Below, piece after piece: positions 51,160 through 62,891 of a DNA stretch of 64,000 nt. Position 1 is the stretch's first letter, and every line of letters starts with the position of its first letter. The translations under genes and the position numbers were made by a program. Under the pieces are notes generated by a model. It saw only the letters and a program-made list of their open reading frames with translations, did no database searches and had not been told where the DNA came from. Origin of the DNA: Tachypleus tridentatus (Eukaryota > Arthropoda > Merostomata > Xiphosura > Limulidae); the NCBI RefSeq assembly GCF_004210375.1, contig NC_134825.1, positions 68,749,558 through 68,813,557 of the forward strand, written 5' to 3'.

Positions 51160-53185
51160 GTACCATCTATTTTCCATCTGTTGTAACCTCAAATAACTTA
51201 AAAAAGAAAAAGCATCAGTCCTATTGTGTCAGTCTAAAGCAGATTTATTATACTGATGCAAGCCACAGTTTTTTTATTTCTTAGTTTAACCTCAAGCTGG
51301 GCTCTTATTTGAATGTGACCAACTAATGAACCAGACAATTAATCAATTATTAAATTTTCACATGAATTTGAATAATTAAAAGTAGTATTAATTTTGATTA
51401 GCTGATTTATTTTTGTCAACCTTGAGTTGAACAACCTTGTATTAATTGCCAATTGTAATGAGAAATCTCAGTGGCAAAATTGGGATTATTTGGATAGTTG
51501 GAATAAAAAAAACAAAACAACAAAAAAAACTGGTAAGTGGAAATGCAGATTTGATTAGTTGTTTATTTCACGGTTTTAGTTTATTTGTAAATTTCAACAG
51601 TTGATCATTTTACAACATTAATCTGCATAATTGTTTCATTAAGTTAATTATCTGTTTCTAGTTTCATCAGGTTAAATTTTCTTATAGCCTGATTTTTTCT
51701 TCTGATACTTGTTTTGATTCTTATGAACTGTTTGAAAAGTAATCACTACTTGTAATGTCTTATTGTGTTTCAAGCTGTTAGGGTAAATGTCAAGTGTATG
51801 TAATAACTGTATGGGTAAATATTGAGTACTAACAAAGCTAGCATGGTGTATTTATTAAATCTGAAATAGTATATTTATTAAAGTTGTTGACGTATAGAAT
51901 ATCTTAGTTTGAGATCTCTTATATTCTTAAAACTGTAGATGTATACAATGAATATTTAAGACTGTTGAAATATGTGAAGAGTATCAGTCAAAGCTGTTGG
52001 GATACAGTAGACACATTAGGGTTTTGAAATTTTGAGTGTATTTACCCACTCTTAATAAAAAAACAGGAGGAATCCTATATAGCCATGTAATTTAAATCTT
52101 TTAGTCAGGATTCGAGTAAATTATTCTGATTCTCCCTCCCCTCCTTTATTGGCTATTCTGTTGTGTGCCAGCAATAAACTGTTGGGTACATGTATATCAT
52201 ATTTAATTTTCATTACACATCAGGATCTCTATCAGCCTTCCTTCAAATTAAAATCTGAAACATATACATCAACCAAAAGGGTTTGACCCCCTGAATCCAA
52301 AAATGTAATTAGATCTTGGATGGGTCATTAGATGATAGAGCTTATGAATCTCTATGCCACAGTTAAAAATGAGGTATTTGGTTGCAAAATTGGGGGTATA
52401 TTTTGATAGTCTATTTATTTACATACATCTTATTTTTTATTTATTTGTTGGCTTAAAACTTTTAAGTCAGTAATTAAATTTTTGACACTTTTAGTATATT
52501 GGTTTCATTTATTATTATGATAAAATCATAAAAGGATGCATTTGTACCATAGTATCTTTATTTAGCACATCCATATTACTATGTAGTAATATATTTGGCA
52601 ATTTGGTCTAATTTTTAAGCATCAAGTGTTATTAAAAAACAACTAACTTTTATTTTCATGCTAATCAAACAAATCAGACCTAAACAATTCTTTTCATACA
52701 TACAAGTAGTTGGTAAATAAAGGGAAACTTTACTTATTCCTCATTGAACAAATGCATCATTTCAGCTGTTTAAAGTTAACTTGTATGCAAAATAACTGTG
52801 GTGCTGGAAATAAACTGGCAGATTTCAATAACTAATTTTTATAGCCAAGCAATTTGGAATTCACTAGTTATCTGTCAGGCTCACTAATTATGTTCAACTA
52901 GTTGATTATTTTTACATGAGCATTGGCTGGTTGATATAATCAAAAATACTTAATAATAATAAACAATAATTTCTATTGATTACATTTGTGAGTCATGATG
53001 CTAATGAGTTAATCTGAACAATCTTGAATTTATCAAAAATAAATATATTGGCAGTATTTCAACTGAAATTTAGAATAGTTGGAAACTGAGTTCAGCGAGT
53101 CAATTATTTTCAAGACATTAATAAATTTAATTGTAATTTTAATTGAGTGATTATTTTGCCTGATACAGATTAGTGTAATCAGTAT
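51160..53185. other. AT-rich, old dispersed repeats only
   Basis: Segments at 51290-51620 and 52790-53185 share 'tgattagctgattta'/'ctagttgattatttt' text with the POLR2D intron. No gene seen. Confidence 0.4.
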
Positions 53186-53189
53186 TCAA

Positions 53190-54290
53190 AGCTAATCAAA
53201 TTAATTGCTCGGATGTTGCCCATAAGAATTGCCTTGTACTTAACATTATTAAATGCTACCTGCCATGTATTTTCCCAGTTTTCCAATTGATCCTAATTCC
53301 TTTATAAAATAGTACCTGTCTCAAGGCTAACTACACACAAAGTTTTATTATCAGTAGCAGAGTTGATCAGGTTGTTGATCATTCCTTTATCAGTATTGTC
53401 ATTGCTGGTCTCAGCCACTATGGAGCCTTAAATAAAATGTAAGGTGAGGGGCTTGTCACAGAATCTGGTAATAAGTGTCTCCTTTGTGAAAGTTATACAG
53501 CCAGCAATGCATCAATATGTATCAATAGTGCATTGTTCCCATGTTTGGATTTTTTTTTTTTTGTTGAAGTTCAAAAATGCTAGAAATTGGAAAATACTAT
53601 ATGTAGCTACATAATTTAAAGCAGTAATATCTCTTACAGTTAGCCAGCATGTGTAAGAAAGTGTTTTGGTACATATGCGCATTCATATTTAAATGTGTGA
53701 CAAAGTTGTGTATGGTCTTTTCAGTGATGGGGCTCTGTGCAGCTATATAGACTTGATCATCCCAGAGGCATAACTTGGAACTCTAATCCAATTTTATGTC
53801 ACTTCATTTATTACAATCCTTTGCATCATTTCCTCTAACCAGTGTTTAAGTTAGCTCAATATCTTATCTAACATTCCCCTAAGATAAGGTTTCTTTTATA
53901 GTTTTCTTGTGGTCCTTTTTCAAAAGCTTTCTCAGTAGAGAATTTTCCATTTTAGTCTTTTATGTTGCACTTTGTTAAAAGCTTTCCAAAAGTTTAGATA
54001 TAACAAATCCACACCTCTATCCTCTTCAATGTAAGCAGTGGCATTGCTGAAGAAGGTCAAAAGATTTGTGATAACAGATATTTCTTGAATGAAATGCTGC
54101 TGACTCTAACAAAATTGTACATTTTGTCAGATAGCTTTACAAAGCATCTTTAATCAGTTTTTCTAAAACTTTTATCACGGCAGAAGTAAGATTAATTGAC
54201 CTGTAATTACATGGACAACACTTGTCACCTCCCTTAAAAACAACCCAGCTTACTGTTTTGTAATATGTGCCCATTAATGAGATTGACCAA
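53190..54290 (-). mobile_element. Decayed CR1-like LINE reverse transcriptase
   Basis: Translating the minus strand in several frames gives reverse-transcriptase blocks in the right order. FKGGDKCCPCNYRSINLTSA and VIKVLEKLIKDAL lie at about 54130-54250. The block LLYLNFWKAFNKVQHKRL (motif A, catalytic Asp replaced by Asn) lies at about 53960-54005. A WENTWQVAFNNVKYKAI segment lies at about 53230-53290. The pattern NYRPxSLTS...YLDFxKAFDxVxH...WxxKWQMxFNxxKCKVM is that of non-LTR elements of the CR1/L2 type. Frameshifts and stops are frequent; the copy is dead. The motif C (FADD) region is not readable. Confidence 0.8.
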
Positions 54291-55965
54291 AAACTTTTAT
54301 TAAAGGTGTTATGAAGTTTTTAACCTCTTTTTAAATATTTAAAACAACAAGGGATCTGTTGATCCATCAAAACTTTCTGATCCATGAAACTAAACTTTTA
54401 AACCTCAAAACCATGCCCTTATTATTTAAATATTTATCAACCTGTTCTTTAAATTTACTACATTCTAAAGGCCAATCACTCTATTAGGAAAGAAACTTTA
54501 ACTGAAGATGACTCCTATCCTGCCGTATTTGTATCTTCTCGTCTTACTATTCTAATTATTAAGTAAAAAAAAAAAAATGGTGCATTAACACTGTCAATTC
54601 CCTTGATAATATTAAATGCCTCATTCAGATTCCCTGTAATTCATCTTTTTTCAAGAGAAAACAATTTGAAAAATGTTATCCTATTCTTGGATTACAATCT
54701 TTTCATCCTAGTAGCCCTTCTTTAAACTTTTTACAACAGTTCAATGTCTTGTTTAAGGTAGGGAGCTTAAGACTAAACACAGTAGTCAATATGAGGTCTA
54801 ACCAGTGATATACACAATTGAATTAAAACCCATTTGGACTTGTATTGTTTGTTTGTTTTTAAATACAGTCTGAAATTCTATTTGTTCTACCACTAGCAAT
54901 AGCTCAATGCTTGGATGACTAAGTGTCTGGTCATCCAAAACACCAACATCCTTCTCTTCCATTACACTGTTAAAGTTATCTCCATTAAATTTGACATGTA
55001 ATTATGTCTATAAATGTAGCCTAAATTTCTATTAGTGTTATTACTAGCCACTAGGCATTGCTTTGATGTGTTGTTTGACTTCACCACTACTATGCATAGA
55101 TACTTCAGCCAATCTGTTGAGTGGGTTTCCTTCTGTATTAACTGAGGGTGACCCTATATTGAAGAGGAATATTTACAATAATTATGAATTTACTGTTTAT
55201 CTTGACAAAATGGGACAAGCTTGTAATAAAAAGTACTGTTCTGTAGAACACAAAAAATCAGTGTGCTACAAAAATATTTTTACTTAATATGATTTTTGAA
55301 TTGATGCTAACAAGTTAGAATGTGATGTTATGTTCATGTGAAGAATAGGAATACTTTTGGCCATTGTACAGTTTGTATGCTCCATTTAAATAGCCTCCAG
55401 AATCTTGGAATTGCATATTCACAGTTTTGTTTTCAGTATCCCTTTGTATTGCATCTGGTATTTACCAATAACTGTTGCTGCATCAGCAGTGTAAAGTAAA
55501 ATTAATACTTAAAAACTCTGATATAAACATTTTATAATGTTGAATGGCACTTTATAAAAGGCCATGGCATGCACACTTTAACACTTGCCCATGTGCATAA
55601 GGTTAAATGTTATACAAATTATGATGATCGAGGTGCATTACTTTGCATTATTAAAATTAAATGTTATTTGCTTATGATTTGTCCAACATACCAGCTGATC
55701 CAAGTCATTTGTAGAATCTTAACATACTCACTACAGCTGGAAATATCTGAGTGCTTAATGTTGTTAGCAAGCTTTGCTTATTTACTAATTTTGTCTTTAT
55801 TAGTATCTAATAGCTAAAGCAAAAGTCTGTACACTGACCTCTGAAGTACTCCATTAGTGACAAGGATTGAATTTTGTTAGACTCCATCAACCATTTCGTT
55901 ATGGGTTGGATGGAATCTACCCAGCTCATAACCACAAAAGTATTCATGAGAGTAATTACACTCTG
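54291..55965 (-). repeat. Probable further decayed retroelement sequence
   Basis: Non-AT-biased islands such as 'cagtagtcaatatgaggtct', 'atcatccaaaacaccaacat' and 'gaagtactccattagtgaca' look like old repeat sequence, plausibly from the same LINE group. I cannot assign it firmly. The ORFs at 55063 and 55569 lack protein character. Confidence 0.4.
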
Positions 55966-56420
55966 ATTTTTGATAATGTATGAGTATGTTTACAAAGTGT
56001 TGTGGGTTATTGGTAAACATTACAAGGCTTTCATGCACAAAGTATCAGGTTCTTGATATATGTATTAAGATTTTTTCATAAATTTTATTTCTTTTAGAAT
56101 GTTGATTGTCCAACATGCAGAGTAATTTTCATTTTAAGATTAAAAATACTTTTATGAATCAGAAACTTTTCAAATTTCACATGAAATATTTTCAATCTTC
56201 AGATAATTATCAGATGCTGTTATTAAAAAAAAAAAAACCCTGTTAATTTCACTGTTGAATCAGAACCTCTTTACATGTTTTGTAGATTTGACTGATCTCT
56301 TAACTACCATAAAAATTAGGAAATAAATATAAATTATGCTTTTTTCTTCTTAGTATGACTACAAATTATAACTAACATAAATGTTTAGTGTAAATAGCTT
56401 ATGCCATAACATTCTACATG
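55966..56420. other. Intergenic, nothing recognised
   Basis: AT-rich; no gene or repeat supported. Confidence 0.45.
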
Positions 56421-56422
56421 TA

Positions 56423-56661
56423 CAGGGTGGCCCGTAAGTCCGTACCCATCCATATATCTTATGTATCCAGTGTATCTGTGTGCTGTCCCTCATTCTTGCT
56501 GCATAATATAATGCAATGCCATATTCTGTAAGACATTTTCCTTAACATAGCAGGGGTTATTGTTTCAAATGCTACAGTAACAGCTGCCTTTAACTCATCA
56601 TTAGTATTATAACATTGTTTATAATAACATATGGATAGGTAGGGACTTATGGGCCACCCTG
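56423..56661 (-). mobile_element. Mariner deletion derivative with transposase remnant
   Basis: TIRs of about 32 bp (CAGGGTGGCCCGTAAGTCCG on the left, its near-inverse 'gacttatgggccaccctg' on the right) between TA dinucleotides (56421-56422 and 56662-56663). The minus strand between them reads ELKAAVTVAFETITPAMLRK and then MSYRIWHCIILCSKNEG, matching the C-terminal helix region of mariner transposases (ITPEML...R...C....G.H). So this is the 3' end of a mariner transposase fused to its TIR, the middle lost. Confidence 0.85.
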
Positions 56662-56664
56662 TAT

Positions 56665-59140
56665 ATATATATTACTTTTATTATACTGATCTTTTTTAAC
56701 TGTTGCTGGCTGACATCATGGAAGTTAAAATGTTTTGTTGCACTCATGCAACCTTATTTGAGTGTAAAAAGAACTGACCTTTAGAAAGTGACCTGTGTTG
56801 GCTGTGTTTTAGTGGACTAGTATTTTGTAAAATAGTCACATTTCAGTTATAATACACTAGGTATGTATATACATGATTACTATTTATAAACAAGTTTTTA
56901 AACTTATTTTTTTTTATAAAATGCAGAACAATAAGTAAAGGAGTGAAGCAAACAGTTATCTCTTCTAGTTACAAACTTTATACTTGGTTGCTGTTTGTGA
57001 TAGGCTGCTAAGTCTTGAGAAATTTTGTACGTGGAAGATGCGAAACAAAATTTGTTTAGGTTTTATATATGCATTTGAATAACCAAAAAAACTGCAAATT
57101 GCTATATCGATACCAAAGAATTCCTATATAATTTATCAAGTTTAATGACAGCTGTATTTGGGTCTATGAATTATGAAATTTCAAATAGGCTAAAAACTCA
57201 ACTTGCTAGCATGAAGGGTTATCTTAAAAGAAAGACACCACTGTTATATTTGAAAAAGATTGAGAAAACCATCTGCAGGACATTGTTTGTGATTGATTGT
57301 TCATATCATAGATAGAAGTGTATATGAGGGACTGCTTTTAAAAATGGGATGAGGTGAATGGGACCACTGTGTTTGATTTAATACATGAGTGACATCTTAG
57401 CAAATTGTAAAGAGAGAGAGATTCTTATTTTGTATGTTAGCTTTTTATTATCAGCAGTTTGAGTTTCTAATTTGTAAAAAACTATAGACTTTGTATTTTG
57501 ATACCACAAACATCTCATTTGAACCAGTGCCTCATTCAACATACCACGTGACACACAAAAATCAATGTTTAGGTGTGTGATTTTTAATATTTAATCTTAC
57601 ATAAAGAAATTAAATATTGTATAATATGAAAATTCTAAATTGTTATCAATAGTTTCATACCGAACTAAGAAGCATAATAGTTCAATCAAGCTCCGAATGG
57701 GAGTCAACAGATGCAATGACTCTCATTTGACCTGTGACTTGTATGGAAAGGGTTGCAGTGTTTGTTTTGTTGTTTCCCATCCAACCATCCTGATGAAGTA
57801 AGCTTCCTTGAACCTTTCACTATTTTGATTCTCTTAACTAATTTTTTGTTTCAACTTGTTTAGTTATTCAAAATCTAAGTTCACACTCTTTCCATCATTC
57901 AGGTACCAAGAAACATTTAAATTTAATAATATTAACATTCCACTACCTTATGTTGCACAACTATTGTCATTGCCCATGCAGTTGCTGATATAAATAGCAT
58001 CTCGACCACAATAACGTATCATGCCCTAGTTAACCTGATAAATCCTGGGATTGGGCAAAAGGCTTTATTGGCATTTAATATGGCAGATATATTGTTGATA
58101 TATACTCATTTATACTTTCACTCTGTTTTTGAATATCAGATTAGTTTGGTATGGTTTTCTTTTAATCAATACATATTGGCTTTCTTTTATGACAACATAT
58201 TTCACATTATACTGATTTACCAAAAATTGAAAGAGAGCCTTGCATATTTGATCATTGACCTTATTTTAAAACCCCAGGGAAAACATTGTTTGGTCCTGGT
58301 ACTTCATGTATTTTTAATTCAACAATTTTTTTTTCTCATTTTTTTCCCATCAGTAAAAAATTAGTACCTAGATCATTCAGAACAATTCTAATATTTTCCA
58401 TGAAATTCTATGGGTAAGAAATGTTGTAATAAAAAAAGTTTTGAAAACATTTAAAATCTTGCCCTGCCAGTGTTCTTTAAAATCTCCATTTTGCATTTTA
58501 ACATTTTGCTTATCTTTAAAAAAAAAAAGTCAGTTTTCAAATTATCAGTCAGGTGGTAAGTCAAACTTGATTTCCAAATTTTATATCTAACCCAAATCCC
58601 TAGCTTTTTTATAATGTAAGATTTCTTTACTGTCTATCAAATTTATACATGCAACATTTATCCTTGATTTTATCTTTTGTCTTAAGTAAGGTGTAATGTG
58701 TCATGTCATTCTTTTACTATTTAAGAAACACATCTATCTTGAATTAAAAAGCAATTTATTTTTAAAAGATTTTCCAATTATTTTGCCCACATCTCATTAT
58801 CCTAATTTGCTAATTATTATTTTTTTCTCATAACCTGAAAATTGCGAACTAAGATATATTTTTTTTCTATTTCAGCATATAATAAAACATCATTATGCAG
58901 TGTTTACTTATCCCATTTTTACCACAACTCATCCCTTGCATTTGTGGTTAACAGGCAAAAAAATGATTGAATTTGGAAGTAATGTTAAATTTTTATATTT
59001 TGTGTTGCTTATAAGCACTTAATACTACATATACACTATTGTTTTATTTGAAATAAATATGAAACAAATTTCGGTTTTACAGCAGTGTATTCTTAATAAT
59101 TTATAATGAAAATGTTCTTGAATTAGGTTTCCTTGTTTTT
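56665..59140. other. Intergenic or intronic, nothing recognised
   Basis: AT-rich. The 98-codon ORF at 58068 is hydrophobic and lacks splice or homology support. Confidence 0.45.
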
Positions 59141-59294
59141 GCAGCTTGTTTGTCAACTCCTGATGGATGTCTTTAAAAAAAGAAAACATACTTTACAGTT
59201 TTGTGCTTCAAGATAGTGAGGTTTTTCTCTGAGAGTTTCTTGAGAACCTGAACTTTATTTTCCATTTTTTGTTGTTGTAAATATTGTTATCCTG

Positions 59295-60266
59295 ATGCCT
59301 GGACAGTTGCCTCTAAATATCCCTGTTGAATCTAACAACAGCATGGCCTCAAAAGTTCCCTATTACTATGGTGAACTTGTTCCTAGGGATAAAGAGATTT
59401 CTGGATTGGCAGAAGAAAATACTTCAACTCATGTAGGTGAATCATCAGGATCTGATCATGTTCTTGGTTTTCACAACCCCTTATTGTCCATTGAACCAGA
59501 CATAACCACTGCAGCTACAGCATGTAAGGTGAGAACTAAGCCCCATCAAAAGAAGAAGAAAAAGAAGAAGAAAGGAGCTATGGTAAATAACTCTCATGTT
59601 CGTTCAAACTCTTTAACAATTCAAAATGGAGGATTTCTACTTCCTGTAACCCAGAAAGATTTAACTGGGAGTGTAAACTGGCTTCGAACTCAGAATGATC
59701 AGAAGCACAGGAGGAGGAGTTCAGAACCTAACATTTATGAAGAAATTCCAGTGTTGGAATTACCTGATGACCCCATTTTATACTCTGGTAGTCTAGGAGG
59801 TTATCCGATGATGTATCGTCGTACATGTACTCCACTTTATAGTCGTAGTCTGTCAGCTTGTCCTACTTCAGGGGTACAAGAAGAGGTAGCTAAAGTTCAA
59901 AAACGTCAAGCTAAAATCCTGGAGAATTTAAATCTTGACATAGAAACAATGCTTATGCCAGAACCTCCAGTAAAAGTAGCAGAAAAGGAGTTTGAAAAAA
60001 TTCTGACAAGAAAATCCAGTGATATTCCTTCTAGCAAATCAGTGGAAAGTAGACTTGGCTCAGCAGCATCTTGGACACAAGGTAGATATAGACCAAAACC
60101 TGAACGAACGATTGGAGGAAGGTGCATCATGAATGAATATGTCATCCAGCAGTCAGGACTAGGAGATAGTCATAGTTCTTTACATTCTGCTTGTGGTGGA
60201 TGGACTGTTGCATCTCCAAGTGAAAAGTGTGAGTTAATGACTAATCCTCTTTTGGAGAAGGGTTAA
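59295..60266 (+). CDS. Unrecognised 323-residue basic, Ser-rich protein (possible last exon)
   Basis: Single open frame from ATG 59295 to TAA 60264-60266, with codon use unlike the AT-rich flanks. Features: an eight-Lys run (residues 86-93) that may be a nuclear or nucleolar signal; RRRSSEP (139-145), a 14-3-3 mode I or basophilic-kinase type site; YEEI (148-151), the preferred Src-family SH2 ligand form; Tyr/Ser-rich SGSLGGYPMMYRRTCTPLYS (164-183); and a charged helix, perhaps coiled coil, at 194-240 (EEVAKVQKRQAKILENLNLD). The C-terminus is Ser/Gly-rich. No membrane segment or signal peptide. An in-frame TGA at 59241 and an acceptor (TTTTTGCAG, 59144) with stops after it suggest that this is the coding exon of a gene with upstream non-coding or unlinked exons. 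It resembles a signalling adaptor, but I do not recognise the family. Confidence 0.75.
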   Translation: MPGQLPLNIPVESNNSMASKVPYYYGELVPRDKEISGLAEENTSTHVGESSGSDHVLGFHNPLLSIEPDITTAATACKVRTKPHQKKKKKKKKGAMVNNSHVRSNSLTIQNGGFLLPVTQKDLTGSVNWLRTQNDQKHRRRSSEPNIYEEIPVLELPDDPILYSGSLGGYPMMYRRTCTPLYSRSLSACPTSGVQEEVAKVQKRQAKILENLNLDIETMLMPEPPVKVAEKEFEKILTRKSSDIPSSKSVESRLGSAASWTQGRYRPKPERTIGGRCIMNEYVIQQSGLGDSHSSLHSACGGWTVASPSEKCELMTNPLLEKG

Positions 60267-61210
60267 CAGTTAGTTATCTTTAGTTTGTTTTTTGGTTACC
60301 AGTCCTTAGATTGAATTTCATCCTTTTACTACTTTTAAAATTGTAGTTATTTGCTGACTGTTATAATTTTTATTTCAGAATGTAATGTGTGCTTAATAAC
60401 TTTGACTATTATGATTTATATTACTCAAGATTAGTAGATATTGACAAATAGACTAATTCATAGTTTTTAAAGGCAAGTAGTGTCCCCAGCATTAATCTGT
60501 TAAATCCAGTTTTGTGACTGGTTTATTGAGTATGACATCTGATGTTAAGATAATAGTTTGACAGTCAGTGATTTATAAACATAAGGAAGAGTTTTGTTGA
60601 TGATGGAACATACCACATTTCAACAAAACATTTTCTTTTTCAGGTATGATCTGTGTTAATCAGTGGAGGGTTTACATATAGTTATATAAAGACAAAGATT
60701 TAATGTGATGGAAATGATGTTAGCAGATTAGAAGGTATAAGTAAAGGTCAAGTCTTATCGAGTGTCATAGTGGTAAATCATTGCTTTAATGATTTTTATA
60801 GTCTGTATTTTTTTTTAGTTTTGATTTGGTATAGGTAAAGAATTTCATCCCAAAGTATTTTGTAGCCTATTTCAAATTGATGATATGTTAAAGTCTAGCT
60901 GATATACAACTGTGTGTGTGTGATCTGTGTTCTTTTAATCTATTTTTCACATTTGCATAGAATGCTATATATGCCTCATTTTTATTCCTTTAGTAGAGAT
61001 TATTTCAGGTTAAGAAGGAAGGTGTAATTTTATGTGAAGGTCTGACTACAGTTTTTGTATTGATTTTTCAAAAGATTACATGATTACTAATTTCATTGAT
61101 AATTTCTGGCACGGAAAGGAATATAAAAATTTGCTGTATTATGTTAATAAGTGAAAGGTTGGAGTTAACATAATTCTTATGGTTTTGAAGTTTAGTAAAA
61201 ACCATATCTA
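60267..61210 (+). other. Likely 3' UTR of the 323-residue gene, then unassigned
   Basis: AT-rich after the stop codon with no repeats to about 61210. No clear AATAAA near the stop was singled out. Confidence 0.35.
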
Positions 61211-61213
61211 CAT

Positions 61214-61392
61214 AGGGGCATTATATGTCATGGCCAATCCCACTATTCGTTGGTAAAAGAGTAGCCCAAGAGTTGGCAGTGGGTGGTGATGACTAGCTGC
61301 TTTCCCTCTAGTCTTACACTGCTAAATTAGGGACGACTAGCACAAATAGCCCTCGTGTAGCTTTGTGCGAAATTCCAGAACAAACAATTAAT
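61214..61392 (+). repeat. SINE family I, 5' truncated
   Basis: Starts in the body ('ggggcattatatgtcatggc') and keeps 'ctattcgttggtaaaagagt', 'agtgggtggtgatgactagc' and the tail 'gtgcgaaattccagaacaaa'. Confidence 0.9.
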
Positions 61393-61624
61393 TCAATTCG
61401 TAAGTCTTCTTTGTGTATGAAAAACTGTATAGCACAATTTATGTACATGAAAGTGGGATGATACAAGATATTTTCTGTGACAGGTGGTGGTTAGATCACC
61501 ATGATGATGTAATGGGATTTTTTGTTTATATTGGTGGTAATTTTATTTCCCTTTTTTAACTTTTTTTTTTTTCCATTAACATCTAAAAACTATTGGATTC
61601 TACATCATCTGTGAAAATTAGGAC

Positions 61625-61697
61625 TTTGGGTTTCAAGGTGTTTAAGAATTGAATAAATATCTACTTAATTTCATTGAAATCTTAAACACCTTGAGAA
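61625..61697. repeat. Short inverted repeat
   Basis: 'ttcaaggtgtttaagaattg' and 'tcttaaacaccttgagaa' form a stem of about 17 bp with a ~35-base loop. Confidence 0.6.
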
Positions 61698-61769
61698 CCA
61701 GTATCATAATTCTCATTACACTCAACCCTTGTGTATTTTGTTTTTGTAACTATGTTTATATGTAAATCC

Positions 61770-61895
61770 TATACTGCTTCTTACTGATCATACCTGAAGA
61801 AGATAGACCAGTGTTTTATATCTTGGGACAGCTGGTAAGGGTATTAACACTTTTACCAAAATAAAGCAGAGAACAATGTTTTGACCTTCTTACTT
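61770..61895 (-). mobile_element. Half copy of the foldback family
   Basis: The segment 'gggacagctggtaagggtat', 'taacacttttaccaaaataa' and 'gcagagaacaatgttttgac' matches, inverted, the core and right arm at 31415-31485. Confidence 0.75.
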
Positions 61896-62810
61896 TATTG
61901 CCATAATGTGCTACCTTGCACAAGTGCCTGATGTTATAGGCATAACTTCTAAGAAATTTCAGAACTCCAAGTTTCAAGCACTTAATTTGAAATATTTAAG
62001 CTATACATTACAATGGAGAAGTAGTTGTATAATGTTCATGTATCTCTATCTTTTAAAACGTATTTGTGTGGGGATAGTTTTCATTTATGCAGTTCATTAT
62101 AAATCAGTCAACAAAACATGGCATAACTTTAGTTATGTGTGGACTTGAAGTTGCCCAGTGTATGATAGACAGGTCTGTAAATTATTCTTCTGCCTGGGAA
62201 ACAATTTCCTTTTTATAACAATACAATATCTTGCATCATCTCGCAGAGTAGCTTTTCTTTCATTGTACTGCCCTCTATATGCACAAATTTTTGCTCACTA
62301 ACTTTGATACTCCCATCTACCTCCATGTAGTGGTTGGTGTATATATGATAGCATGCAAGTGAGCATGTGACAACCTTCCATCAATAGGAGCACAACACAG
62401 CTTCCAGCTGATTTCCTCTTTGCAACTTAGTCCAAAAATTATTTCTTGATTGGACTCGTGGTATTTAGATGTGCTTTTTGCTTGTGCATTCCATTAAGGA
62501 ATTTTCAGTCAGTTCCTTATTTTCACTTATGAGAATTTAGTTTTTGTCTATATTTTTGCTACACTTGTTCTAAAATTTTAGTTAGTACATGTTGGCGTTA
62601 CATGTCTTTTATTGTGATACCTAATTAATTGAAATGGTTTCTGAGTTTTATGTTACAGCTACTATCACTACTGCTCCTCCTACAGTTAATCTTACTTAAA
62701 TTCCTCATCTTTTGGCTGTAGCTTTTGATGTCCTCAGTCAGTATTGAGATACCTTTGCCCTCTCTGCTTATTCACCTTCTCCCAGCTGTCTTTTTCCTCA
62801 TTCCCTTTCT
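61896..62810. other. Intergenic, nothing recognised
   Basis: Less AT-rich than most of the window; no coding or repeat identity can be supported. Confidence 0.4.
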
Positions 62811-62811
62811 A

Positions 62812-62889
62812 TAGGGTGTTTGGAAAGTCACTGTGCAGTTTTGTCTGTTAATAAATATATAAGTGCACAGTGACTTTCCGAACACCCTG
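62812..62889. mobile_element. 78-bp mariner-type MITE
   Basis: Almost entirely TIR: 'agggtgtttggaaagtcact' with 'gtgca' and the inverse 'gtgcacagtgactttccgaa' plus 'caccct', with TA on both sides (62810-62811, 62890-62891). The loop is about 25 bases. Confidence 0.85.
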
Positions 62890-62891
62890 TA

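Noticed and set aside
59295-60266. The Lys-rich, Ser-rich protein might be a ribosomal or histone-like protein.
   Set aside because: The Lys run is an isolated stretch in an otherwise acidic/Ser-rich, Tyr-containing sequence that fits neither group.
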